In this document: positions 46,211 to 54,826 of the stretch, one piece after another | Position numbering within the stretch: the first letter of the stretch is position 1 | Layout: the number at the start of each line of letters is the position of its first letter | Assembly (NCBI GenBank): GCA_905234245.1 | Contig: CAJOGN010000001.1 | Span: forward strand, 124,001 to 188,000 | Length of the DNA: 64,000 nucleotides | Source: an uncultured Lachnospiraceae bacterium | Lineage (GTDB): Bacteria; Bacillota; Clostridia; Lachnospirales; Lachnospiraceae | Reading direction: 5' to 3' | The notes under the pieces: generated by a model | What the model saw: the letters and a program-made list of their open reading frames with translations, nothing else | The model's database searches: none | Told to the model about the DNA's origin: nothing | Position numbers and translations under genes: made by a program

Positions 46211-48214
46211 ATGGAATTTAAAAAAGACGAAGTATCCAAGACTTATATCGAGAGTCAATTATCTGATCCACCCCATATTAATGTAATTGATAAAGAGACT
46301 TTCAATCAGCGTATTCAAGAAGTATTTTCTATTCTACATGACACCCTGAAGAGGAGTTTTGGTCCTGGTGGAGCTGGTACATTCGTTTCTGTATATCCTA
46401 GCTATTATAACACAAAAGATGGTTTTAACATTATGAAGAATATCGGCTGGGATGTAAAACTAGACCAGATTATCTCTGATATGGTTATGAGTGTTTGTAG
46501 TCGGATGAACTTCACAGTTGGTGATGGTACTACGACTGCAGTCATTGCAACCGAGAGTATTTACAATAGTTATATGAATAATAGGGATTTCTTTAAGAAA
46601 CATCACATTCTTCCAAGAGAAATTCTAAAAAGACTTGATATCTGGAAAGAAAAGATTCTGAAAGGAATTGATGATTCTTCTGTCTCTATTCGAAGTGATG
46701 ACCCTGATGTTCTGAAAGAGAATATCAAGAAGGTTGTATCTATCTCCTCTAATAATAATGAAGAGATTACAAATATGATTTCTGACCTATATGGCCAGCT
46801 CATGTATCCTGCAATCTCCTGCGGAATCTCTAAGGATGGTACAATGAAATCCTCCATTGTAAGAGGATACAAGATTGATGTAAGTCTTACTGATAAGCTC
46901 TATATCAATAATGATAATAAGACTGCTTTCATTAATGGCGCAGATGTTATCATGTTTGACCATAGAGTAACTAAGGATACCTATCAGAAGATTGTATCTC
47001 CACTAAACGAGAGCTGTCGTTCTCGTGGAAGAAAGCTAGTCTGTATTGCTCCATATTATGATGAGACTGCACTAAATGGAGTGATTCGCAGTGAGCTAAC
47101 AAAGGAATACAATAAGACGAAGGATATTAATCTAGTTCTAACTGTCTGTAAGAAAGCCACTGGTGATAATAAAATCCTACTGGATGATTTAGCTATGCTT
47201 CTTCATACGACTCTCATTTCTTCCTCCATGGAAACTGACATTATCGAGAAGATTGATAAGTCTGGAAATACTGGGAATACTATCTATGAATATTTTGATA
47301 TTGACAACAGAGAAATCCCTGATATTTCTGTTGCAGTGAAGGTCTCCGAGGGACACCTCGCATTAGCAAATTATAAGAAAGACTTACAAGATATCTTTGG
47401 TGAAGAGTGGAAGAATGAGTGCATTCGTGTTGGTTATTGCGATGAAGCTGACATTGGTTTAAACCAGTCTACATTCTCTGGATTCTACTATGATGAAGAA
47501 ATCTATAAGAACTATCTAGCTATTGCAACCGATGAATATAATGCAATCAGAAAAAAGTGTGAGACGATTGGTTCTTTCAGTTTTGAACTCGTAGCAAAAC
47601 AGAAAAGATTATATTCTCTCAGACTGAATACTGGTCTCATTGAAGTTGGTGCAAGTAGTGAGCTATCTCAAGGTTATCTGAAAGATACCGTAGACGATGC
47701 TGTAAAGGCAGCCGCCTCTGCGTATAATAATGGTATCGTTCTTGGTTGTAATCTTTCTCTCATTGGTATTATTACAAACTTCTTAGATAATGCTGAGGAT
47801 GAGATTGATAAAGCTCTTCTATCTATTCTCTATCAGGGATTTACAGATGTCTATCGCGCAGTTCTCTCTAATGTATTTGATGACTTCACAATTGACTTTG
47901 AAGATTATCCTGTGAATGATGAAGAGATTAAGAATGTCTATGATAATTTCGTAGAAGAATTCGAAGAGAAGTCTGGTTATTACAACTCTTTCACTGAGGA
48001 AGAGTTTAATAAGATATTTACAAATAACTTATGTAGCACTTGTTATGATTTAATTATTTACAAATCTCTTATGGAACAAAAAGTATTCGATTTAACCACT
48101 GGTGATTTTTCTGACTCTGTTATCAATAGTGCAGAAACAGATAAGGAGATTCTCCAAGCTACAATTGATTTGCTTGCATTACTAATCACGGGTAACCAGA
48201 TTGTACTGCAATAA
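46211..48214 (+). CDS. GroEL-like chaperonin
   Basis: This 667-aa protein is longer than bacterial GroEL (about 545). It retains key chaperonin motifs: LHDTLKRSFGPGGAGT at about 42, TKDGFNIMKNIG, the ATP motif NFTVGDGTTTAV near 110, and near the C-terminus GLIEVGASSELSQGYLKDTVDD followed by AVKAAASAYNNGIVLG, equivalent to GaaTE...kkdRvdDAlhAtraAveeGivpGGG. It should fold phage proteins in an ATP-driven ring. Chaperonins of this kind are known in a few jumbo phages. No small GroES-like gene is visible nearby. The ATG at 46211 follows aaaggag. Confidence 0.88.
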   Translation: MEFKKDEVSKTYIESQLSDPPHINVIDKETFNQRIQEVFSILHDTLKRSFGPGGAGTFVSVYPSYYNTKDGFNIMKNIGWDVKLDQIISDMVMSVCSRMNFTVGDGTTTAVIATESIYNSYMNNRDFFKKHHILPREILKRLDIWKEKILKGIDDSSVSIRSDDPDVLKENIKKVVSISSNNNEEITNMISDLYGQLMYPAISCGISKDGTMKSSIVRGYKIDVSLTDKLYINNDNKTAFINGADVIMFDHRVTKDTYQKIVSPLNESCRSRGRKLVCIAPYYDETALNGVIRSELTKEYNKTKDINLVLTVCKKATGDNKILLDDLAMLLHTTLISSSMETDIIEKIDKSGNTGNTIYEYFDIDNREIPDISVAVKVSEGHLALANYKKDLQDIFGEEWKNECIRVGYCDEADIGLNQSTFSGFYYDEEIYKNYLAIATDEYNAIRKKCETIGSFSFELVAKQKRLYSLRLNTGLIEVGASSELSQGYLKDTVDDAVKAAASAYNNGIVLGCNLSLIGIITNFLDNAEDEIDKALLSILYQGFTDVYRAVLSNVFDDFTIDFEDYPVNDEEIKNVYDNFVEEFEEKSGYYNSFTEEEFNKIFTNNLCSTCYDLIIYKSLMEQKVFDLTTGDFSDSVINSAETDKEILQATIDLLALLITGNQIVLQ

Positions 48215-48246
48215 AATCAATTTAAAGGAAGGTGAAATATTTAAAT

Positions 48247-49083
48247 ATGGAACAACTTAAAATATCACACCAAACTTTAAAAGAATTTATTGAAAGCCCT
48301 TTTGGGAATCCAGATAATCAAAAACGTCTTCAATATGAAGACAGATATCAAAAGTATAAAAGAAATAATAAAATCCGTGTAGAAGCTACACTGGAAATTG
48401 ATAAGAACTATTTTATTCATTTAAAAGTCCCTTCTGAATCTCAGAAGGGAACGACTGTCTACTATGATGTGGTAGTTCAGTTCTTCACAACAAATAGTGA
48501 TGTTGAAAAAGAGCTGAATCTGAGAAATTACTATGTGCAATTTTTCTCGAATAGTCCTGGCTTTGTATATCAATATGCAACTCTTTATAGAATCGAAGGA
48601 TATCTGATTGAGACTCTTACAGATAAATTTACTCCAGGTGCATTAGAGATTCTCCCTGATAAAGCGAATAAAGATTATAAGCTCTACTATGACTCAACGA
48701 TCTATTATGCTTGTAGATATCTACAAGATAATCGAATGGTTATCTTAGGAAAGCTTAACTTTAAAATCTTTAAACGTAAAACAACAGAGAATTTCTTTAA
48801 AGATATTCAGTCTTTCGAATATGTCAATCTGGATAGAGACATCTCTAAACTCGAACAAGGTATCCGTGAAGAGATTGCAAAAGATACTGCCCTGAGTAAA
48901 AAAGATGAATTAAAATTAGAAAAGAACAAGCAAATTGGTCTGGATATTCGAAAAAAGAAAGAAGCAAGAATGAGTACATTCAAGGATCCGTCAGCTGAAA
49001 CCAAAATAATTAAAGCTGGTAGGTCTACCAAGAATCGCTCCATTAAAGTGATAAGGCCTAAACCAAAGAAAGGTCATAGGTAA
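48247..49083 (+). CDS. Unknown 278-aa protein with basic C-terminus
   Basis: Not recognised. The N-terminal 190 residues are beta-rich (IRVEATLEIDKNYFIHLKVP; TTVYYDVVVQFFT; YYVQFFSNSPGFVYQY), then a lysine-rich helix and a very basic tail (KNRSIKVIRPKPKKGHR). This resembles virion or replication-associated proteins that contact DNA. ATG at 48247 after aaggaagg. Confidence 0.7.
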   Translation: MEQLKISHQTLKEFIESPFGNPDNQKRLQYEDRYQKYKRNNKIRVEATLEIDKNYFIHLKVPSESQKGTTVYYDVVVQFFTTNSDVEKELNLRNYYVQFFSNSPGFVYQYATLYRIEGYLIETLTDKFTPGALEILPDKANKDYKLYYDSTIYYACRYLQDNRMVILGKLNFKIFKRKTTENFFKDIQSFEYVNLDRDISKLEQGIREEIAKDTALSKKDELKLEKNKQIGLDIRKKKEARMSTFKDPSAETKIIKAGRSTKNRSIKVIRPKPKKGHR

Positions 49084-49092
49084 AAAGTCATA

Positions 49093-49120
49093 TTTTTATA
49101 AAGTTATATATTATAAATAT
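49093..49120 (+). promoter_or_regulatory. Likely phage promoter
   Basis: tttttataaagttatatatt followed by ataaatatg lies about 50 nt before 49165 and matches the consensus. Confidence 0.45.
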
Positions 49121-49164
49121 GATATGAGTTTAGGCTCAAATCTTGTAGGAGGTAGCAGCACGAT

Positions 49165-52100
49165 ATGGTTACAACACCAAAAATTAGAAAAAGCAAAATC
49201 GTCACGTGGAAACCTAAACCAAAAGATTGCTTAGTTCATTCTGATGGGAAGTTATTTTATGTAGACTTTGATAGGATTTTTGGTATACCGAAACTTGGAA
49301 ATTATAACAGATTTTATATTAAAAAGAGTTCTTATGAGAAGCAACTGGATGTCATTGTGCGCTACATCAATTTCTTTATGAAGTTCTATGATCCAGAGCA
49401 TGAAATGGCAACCAACTATTTGAAAATTAAATTTACTATTGATAAGCAGAAAAGATTTACTGCTGATAACCCTGACGAATTGATTGATTTAATCTATGAG
49501 ATATTTTTCTCAGATTCTATTATCCAAAAGATAAACCAATTGGTAGAAGATAACTACCTGGATGATATTGAATCATCTGAAGAGTTTAAGAAATATATTA
49601 ACAAGGAAAAGAAACATTTAGAAAGTCTTGAGTTTACGAATAAGCACATCAAGATTCTATTAAGAATATCATTCGGTATGAAATGTATATCCCCGCTCAT
49701 GCTACATTATGTATTCTTAAATAATATCAAAATTGAAAAAGATAGTGATTTAATCTACAACTTCTATAGAAGACTTTTTGACATATTTACTGATGGTGTT
49801 CAGCTTTACAATAAGCTGTTCGTGTACGTTAGCTTAGGCGCACACTAAAAACTCCTCTAATTGCGGGAACGAATTCACAATTCATAACTACTAAACTTTA
49901 TATAAGTGGCAATGGGTAACTCCAAAGGTACAGTAATAAGGTTATGAATGAATCAATCCGCAGCCAAGTTCATTATAAGAATGAAAAGGTTCAACGACTA
50001 ACGAAAGACAGTTTATACTGAATCGAGTAGAGTACACTAAATAATAGTGGAAATGGGGAGCCCTTATCATAATAGGGTGAAGATATAGTCTGTTTTAACT
50101 GAAATGCAAAGCTAAAGTTCTTGAGAGTAAATCTCATAATAACCCAATATTTGACCAAAGAGACATATTGGGTGTTGATGAATACACAGTAATCAATCAG
50201 TTTCTAAGGAAAGTCTTAATATCAGAAAATATTGTAAAGTATAAGTTCAATGAGCACTATGACCCGAAGACTAAAAAGTTCAAAGAAAACGTAATTGGGT
50301 TCGTGTTGAGCTCAATCAAAACCTCTTTAATTGCTGGAAACTATCATTAAGATACAATCAGCAGCCAAGTTCATTATAAGAATGAAAAGGTTCAACGACT
50401 ATCCAACGGATGTATTTAATAAATACATTAACAAGTAGAGTACGACTCATAACGAGTTGGAAGTGAGAGGCAGTTATTATAACTGAAGATATAGTCTAAA
50501 ACGTAATATAGTCAACAAGACAATCAACTCAGGTTGTCACAAAACTCCTTTAATTGCTGGGAACTATCATTAAGATACAATCAGCAGCCAATATACTAAT
50601 ATTCACACACAACACAAAGGCGGTAAAATGGGAAAGAAAATATCAAAAGTAAAATCTATACAGTCACTGGTTACTGGAGTTGAAAAGGCAAAACCTATTT
50701 ACATAAACGGTGAACGTAGCGACTATTTAATTAGTCCATATGGTTATGTGATTAGTCATAACAGAAAAAAGAAACCAGTGATTTTGAAAAATCATGTTAC
50801 CGAAAATGGATATAATGTAGTGTGTTTATACCACAATGATAAAAAATATTGGAGGTATATACACAGATTAGTTGCATCTACATTCATAGAAATTCCTGAA
50901 AAATACAGGAAAATGGGATTGACTGAAAATGATTTAGAGGTCAATCACAAGATTGGTACTTTCTCTGGAAAATCTATGAATACTGTCGATAACTTGGAGT
51001 GGGCAACATCCTCAGATAATAAGATTCATGCATATAAAGAGAATCTTATGAGGAAAGGTGAAGACAGCGCTGTTTCAAAATATACCAACGAACAAATTGA
51101 AATGGTATGCAAGTTATTGGAAGAAAATAAACTCGGTAATAGAGAAATATGGAAAAAGACAGCTGTATCGGTAACCACAATTCAAACTATATTGGCGAAA
51201 AAACAGTGGACCCATATTTCTAAAAAATATGATTTTTCAAATCATAAAAAACGACATATTTTATATCCACCGGAAGTTAAATTAGAAGCAATTGAGATGC
51301 TCAAAAATTCAGACCTAAGTTTCAAGGATATTGGAGATATACTTGGAATGACACGAAATGCGGTTTGGTTTATAAATGAGCAACACAAAATTCGTGACAA
51401 ATGATATAGTGTGTGAAAAGTATAAGGTTCAACGACTAGGGAAAGGATACTCATCTATGAGTATAACCGAGTAGGCTCAATTATAGAGCGAAATGTAGGT
51501 TGAAATAAACCGAAGTGGGGAGCACTTATAATAAGTGAAGATATAGTCTAATCATGAAAATGATTGCTTAAAATACCAACTGATGTACTTTTTGCGAGAG
51601 CAATACTCGAAAAATTTAACCGAAGTAACTTCTGCAAAAAATGCGGATGGGCTGTCTGGTATGGATAAGATGGAGATGAACCTTCAGAAATTGGATGAAG
51701 GTTTAATTATATTTGCAGAAGTAGATATTAAAATGGAACTTGAGAGAATAATGAGGGATAACGATTTCGACATAAGCGATGAAGAAATTGATTACTACGT
51801 TAGAAACCATAATCCTTCCCCATTACAAGTACAACTTGTATATTCTTACTGGGGAAAGTACTTTGGTTCCGGTCGTAGCACAACTTTGATTAATAGAAGA
51901 GAGTACATCATACTCCTTTTGATTTTAAAGAAGAAGCTTTTACTACAAGCAGGATATAACAGTAATGAAGAATTCGCAGAAGACACTAAGCTTCCCTATC
52001 TATTAACCGGGAATGTAAAAGATAAAATTAATACTAGACTTATCCGTAATAATAAATATGTATCTAAGTTAGATGAGAGTGATATCTTTAGAGATTTAAA

Positions 52101-52284
52101 AACTAATAAATATCATAATTTAAACATCATTCGTCCAGATTATTTACTTTCTTTAATGAGCCAAGTTATAAATACGACGTTCACATATGTAGTTTATGAA
52201 GACGATAGTCTTCTTGGTAAGGAAATTGAATTCAATGAAGATAAGATTAGTGATGAGCTAGCTTTCTTCTTGCATATGATATAA
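49165..52284 (+). CDS. Unknown 529-aa protein, three introns including one with an HNH gene
   Basis: Exons 49165-49829, 50107-50300, 50512-50524 and 51567-52284 join to exactly 530 codons with no internal stop. The protein starts MVTTPKIRKSKIVTWKPK, runs through YVKAKVLES, GFNKTILKYQL and YFLREQYSKNLTEV, and ends with ELAFFLHMI; it is helical with RNHNPSPLQVQLVYSYWGKYF and TTLINRREYIILLLILKK as striking segments. I do not recognise the family. Because this phage places introns in core replication and transcription genes, this is probably another conserved core gene. The third exon is only 13 nt. The first splice site is uncertain (49829 or 49830, with 50106 or 50101). Confidence 0.75.
49830..50106 (+). 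ncRNA. Group I intron 1 of the 529-aa protein gene
   Basis: The core belongs to the aactactaaactttatata subfamily, like beta intron 4. P1 is weak (TGTACGT against GCGCAC with one mismatch), so the boundaries are uncertain by 1-5 nt while frame is kept. Confidence 0.7.
50301..50511 (+). ncRNA. Group I intron 2 of the 529-aa protein gene
   Basis: ATTGGGT pairs with GCTCAAT, ending in U.G. Standard core; the final G at 50511 gives a 13-nt exon that keeps frame. Confidence 0.8.
50525..51566 (+). ncRNA. Group I intron 3 of the 529-aa protein gene, carries an HNH gene
   Basis: GACAAT pairs with GTTGTC, ending in U.G. The HNH gene sits between cagcagccaat and ggttcaacgacta, the P6 position. Final G at 51566. 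Confidence 0.85.
50628..51404 (+). CDS. HNH homing endonuclease in an intron
   Basis: This 258-aa nuclease has an N-terminal DYLISPYGYVISHNRKK stretch (NUMOD4-like), then YIHRLVASTFIEIP, LEVNHKIGTFSGKSMNTVDN and LEWATSSDNKIHAYKEN, the HNH pattern. C-terminal helices read YTNEQIEMVCKLLEENKLG and LGMTRNAVWFINEQ as a helix-turn-helix. It begins after aaaggcgg, 103 nt into the intron. It should spread this intron. It lies in P6, unlike the P1-loop genes of beta and the helicase. Confidence 0.87.
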   Translation: MGKKISKVKSIQSLVTGVEKAKPIYINGERSDYLISPYGYVISHNRKKKPVILKNHVTENGYNVVCLYHNDKKYWRYIHRLVASTFIEIPEKYRKMGLTENDLEVNHKIGTFSGKSMNTVDNLEWATSSDNKIHAYKENLMRKGEDSAVSKYTNEQIEMVCKLLEENKLGNREIWKKTAVSVTTIQTILAKKQWTHISKKYDFSNHKKRHILYPPEVKLEAIEMLKNSDLSFKDIGDILGMTRNAVWFINEQHKIRDK

Positions 52285-52289
52285 TCCAA

Positions 52290-52326
52290 ATAAGAGTGGG
52301 AGGAGTAATATTCTCCCACTCTTATC
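52290..52326 (+). terminator. Rho-independent terminator
   Basis: ataagagtgggagga with ttctcccactcttat closes the 529-aa protein gene. Confidence 0.8.
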
Positions 52327-52346
52327 AAAAATAGGAGGACTACGAA

Positions 52347-52709
52347 ATGAAAACCGATTTTGAAAGATATGATTCTCAACAGATTTATCTCCTGAAGGAT
52401 GGTACGTTTGTTTATATTTCTGATGTTGATCCAGTTACCAGAATTAAAAATGATGATAAATCCAGAATGGTAAGCTGCAGAATTGGACATTTTTATAAAA
52501 AAGGAAGTAACTTCAGTGGACCATATAACATCACACTAGAAGACCAGAATTCTGGTCCAATGGTGACAATTGATTTATCTAAAATTAAACGCTTTACAAT
52601 TCAAGAACTCAAAGCAAAAGAATTGTCGTATATCGGAAAACCGAGCGATGAAAAACAAAAAATTATAAACAGACTAACCCAAGAATATACAGATTCTATC
52701 GGGTGGTGA
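52347..52709 (+). CDS. Unknown 120-aa protein
   Basis: Not recognised. It is beta-rich in the first 80 residues (IYLLKDGTFVYISDVDPVTR; MVSCRIGHFYKKG; MVTIDLSKIKRF), then helical. Ribosome site aggagga. It heads a run of four small genes (52347-53862). Confidence 0.68.
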   Translation: MKTDFERYDSQQIYLLKDGTFVYISDVDPVTRIKNDDKSRMVSCRIGHFYKKGSNFSGPYNITLEDQNSGPMVTIDLSKIKRFTIQELKAKELSYIGKPSDEKQKIINRLTQEYTDSIGW

Positions 52710-52737
52710 TATAAAAAGGAAAGGTGAGTGACTCCAT

Positions 52738-53094
52738 ATGCGAGACATAAATATTATGATACGAAGAGTCCGAGAAGTTACAGTCCAAGGGAAAAAAGGT
52801 TTTTTAGTGGAAGGAAAGCTTGAAAAAGATTTGAAAGATGCTGAAAAACTAAAATCCAAAGGATTCTATGTATATGGAGTCAGAACAAACGCAGGTCTCC
52901 CTTGGGCATTAGAGGATAGTATGGTAGTCCATAATCATTATGGATATATCGTACTCCGGGAACCTGTAGTTTTTAGAGAACGTAAAAATCCTATTGATGA
53001 AGTCTGCTCTAAATACTATACATTAAATAACCAGTATTCTAAGATTTCTGATAAAAAACGTACGATTAATTTAGTTAATCCAAAGAATTTCTAA
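52738..53094 (+). CDS. Unknown 118-aa protein
   Basis: Not recognised. It is basic and beta-rich (MIRRVREVTVQGKKGFLVEG; FYVYGVRTNAG; YIVLREPVVF). Its ribosome site (aaggtgag) is moderate. The next gene starts 3 nt after its stop with no ribosome site of its own, so the two are translationally coupled. Confidence 0.68.
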   Translation: MRDINIMIRRVREVTVQGKKGFLVEGKLEKDLKDAEKLKSKGFYVYGVRTNAGLPWALEDSMVVHNHYGYIVLREPVVFRERKNPIDEVCSKYYTLNNQYSKISDKKRTINLVNPKNF

Positions 53095-53097
53095 ACC

Positions 53098-53463
53098 ATG
53101 TATACGATTAATAATAAAAACTTCATAGCATATTATACAGACCCCTATAAGGAAGATTGTATTGCAGCTTTCTTCAAACAGCATAATTTCATGTCTGAAG
53201 AAACTGCAAAAGTTTCCCTGAAACAGATAGGATGTCATGTTAAAATATTGCTAGAAGTTGGAAATGGAAATCATCAGAGAGATTTTGATGAAATCCGTAT
53301 TGTATCTAAAGACAATCTAGAAATCATAAAATTTACTGGTATATATGAGCAGATGCATTTAGGGTTTGGTAGAATGGAAATTCCATTTGATTTAAACAGT
53401 GATTTAGTTAAAAAATTAGTAGAGTTAAACCTAATTAAGATAAATAAAGGTTGTGCCAAGTAA
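53098..53463 (+). CDS. Unknown 121-aa protein
   Basis: Not recognised. It mixes strands and helices (FIAYYTDPYKEDCIAAFF; CHVKILLEVGNGNHQRD). It starts 3 nt after the upstream stop and lacks a clear ribosome site, so translation depends on the upstream gene. A terminator overlaps its stop codon. Confidence 0.65.
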   Translation: MYTINNKNFIAYYTDPYKEDCIAAFFKQHNFMSEETAKVSLKQIGCHVKILLEVGNGNHQRDFDEIRIVSKDNLEIIKFTGIYEQMHLGFGRMEIPFDLNSDLVKKLVELNLIKINKGCAK

Positions 53464-53483
53464 TTTTGGCACAACCTTTTGTA
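53450..53483 (+). terminator. Rho-independent terminator
   Basis: aggttgtgccaagta with ttggcacaacctttt forms the stem and T run. Confidence 0.85.
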
Positions 53484-53502
53484 TATAAAGGAGGAGGAGA
53501 AT

Positions 53503-53862
53503 ATGAATACCAAATTTATTGTATGGATATGCATATGTCTTTTTCTTGTTTCTCTAATCATTATTCTTGAATATAAGAAAAGAAAAAAGAAAAATAAAAT
53601 TGAAGTAATGGAATACGAATACTATCGTGTACTTATGAAGATATTAGGAAAACTTTTAATATCCAAAGATAAAAGTATTGCCTTAGATAGTATATCTGTA
53701 CAAAGAACGATTCCTATAGATAATATTGTAAGAGATTTAAATGAATTTCCTCTGATACACTGTGTATTTGATTCTATCACACGTTCTATTGTATTAGATA
53801 CAAATGAAACAAAGAAAGCATTTGCTAAATTCATGGAAAATGTAGAAGAGAATCGAAAATGA
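53503..53862 (+). CDS. Small membrane-anchored protein
   Basis: This 119-aa protein starts with a membrane segment (FIVWICICLFLVSLIIIL) followed by a lysine-rich patch (KKRKKKNK), the positive-inside rule, then a soluble helical domain. The ATG at 53503 follows ggaggagga. Not recognised; it might be a membrane or virion component. A terminator follows. Confidence 0.68.
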   Translation: MNTKFIVWICICLFLVSLIIILEYKKRKKKNKIEVMEYEYYRVLMKILGKLLISKDKSIALDSISVQRTIPIDNIVRDLNEFPLIHCVFDSITRSIVLDTNETKKAFAKFMENVEENRK

Positions 53863-53876
53863 TTCTCTTCTACATT
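53847..53876 (+). terminator. Terminator-like hairpin
   Basis: agaagagaatcgaaa with tgattctcttcta overlaps the end of the gene; the T tail is weak. Confidence 0.6.
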
Positions 53877-53879
53877 ATT

Positions 53880-53955
53880 TGGTGCACCTGGAGGAACTCG
53901 AATCCACGACCAATGCATTAAAAGTGCACTGCTCTACCAGCTGAGCTACAGGTGC
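53880..53955 (-). tRNA. tRNA-Lys (anticodon UUU)
   Basis: This 76-nt cloverleaf on the minus strand starts GCACCTGTAGCTCAGCTGG with a 7-bp acceptor stem closed by CAGGTGC, an A discriminator and an encoded CCA end. The anticodon loop is CTTTTAA, so the anticodon is TTT. It reads AAA and AAG codons, which are frequent in this AT-rich genome. It is the only tRNA I find in the window. It lies between plus-strand genes but is transcribed in the opposite direction. Confidence 0.92.
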
Positions 53956-54012
53956 ATATTATTGAGCTAATTAATTGTGTCTACCAATATAAAAAAATAA
54001 ACAATAAACCGA

Positions 54013-54032
54013 TTTTTAATGATATATTATTG
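54013..54032 (+). promoter_or_regulatory. Likely phage promoter
   Basis: tttttaatgatatattattg lies about 35 nt before 54066; same element as at 18089 and 57778. Confidence 0.6.
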
Positions 54033-54065
54033 AAATATAAAAACATTTAAGGGAGGAAGACTTAT

Positions 54066-54470
54066 ATGAGTGAAGTGATTTTTGTAAGAAACTTTTTATG
54101 GAAGGAATTTGTTTATGTAGTAGATAGAATTGGGACCAACCTACCACTAAGGATGCAAGATCAAAATATCAGAGCATATGTATGTGGGGCACCAATCATA
54201 ATGTCATCAACATGTTTTTACTTTATACCACTTCTTATTGACAAGAAAGACCGTAGCAAACTTAATGAAGTTATGAAGAATTACAAGAAGAGATTCATGT
54301 TCGATAACACCATCGATAAGTATGATGATATTCATGACAAGGTATCTATGATTGTAGACGAATCCAGAGAATATAAAAAGAAATATAAATTATTTGAGAA
54401 GGTAAAGAGAGGCATCATATTCTACTTTACTATCATAAGAAATGTATTCCGTTATAATATTGCCATTTAA
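54066..54470 (+). CDS. Unknown 134-aa basic protein
   Basis: Not recognised. It is helical and lysine-rich with a hydrophobic middle (VCGAPIIMSSTCFYFIPLL) and end (GIIFYFTIIRNVFRYNIAI), so it may contact a membrane. Ribosome site aagggagg. It has its own promoter-like element and is followed by another one, so it is a single-gene transcript. Confidence 0.7.
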   Translation: MSEVIFVRNFLWKEFVYVVDRIGTNLPLRMQDQNIRAYVCGAPIIMSSTCFYFIPLLIDKKDRSKLNEVMKNYKKRFMFDNTIDKYDDIHDKVSMIVDESREYKKKYKLFEKVKRGIIFYFTIIRNVFRYNIAI

Positions 54471-54490
54471 CACTGTAAACCTCCAAAATT

Positions 54491-54510
54491 CACTTATGTA
54501 ATATATTAGT
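54491..54510 (+). promoter_or_regulatory. Likely phage promoter
   Basis: cacttatgtaatatattagt lies about 55 nt before 54566 and matches the consensus. Confidence 0.45.
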
Positions 54511-54565
54511 GAACGAAGAAAAGCACTATAGCAGTGTTTATATTATAATAACGGAGGAATGACAA

Positions 54566-54781
54566 ATGAAAACCAAAACGTACATAGACCCCGAGACTAA
54601 GGAGGTCATTACGATCCTCCCTCCTGCAGGAAGGGAGGAAATGATGGAGGCTAGCTGCGAGCCTCTAGTGGACTGGTGGAATCTGTCACCGTCCAAGAGA
54701 GCCCGACTCTCGTGGGAACGTCGAAAGGAGGTCCCGTCTATATGGGAGCTCAGTGAGGAGGCGTATTATCGCTCTCACTGA
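54566..54781 (+). CDS. Unknown 71-aa protein
   Basis: Not recognised. It is small and charged, with three Trp and a proline-rich start (EVITILPPAGREEM) and an Arg-rich middle (SPSKRARLSWERRKEV). Its codons are more GC-rich than those of its neighbours. Ribosome site cggagga. With its own promoter-like element and terminator it fits the group of short single-gene units, possibly early host-acting proteins; this is inference. Confidence 0.72.
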   Translation: MKTKTYIDPETKEVITILPPAGREEMMEASCEPLVDWWNLSPSKRARLSWERRKEVPSIWELSEEAYYRSH

Positions 54782-54789
54782 GCTTTACA

Positions 54790-54826
54790 TGAGGGGTGCT
54801 GAAACAAGCACCCCTCTTTTTTTATT
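54790..54826. terminator. Bidirectional terminator
   Basis: gaggggtgctgaaacaagcacccctc is followed by a run of T, between the small gene and the converging SbcC-like gene. Confidence 0.9.
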
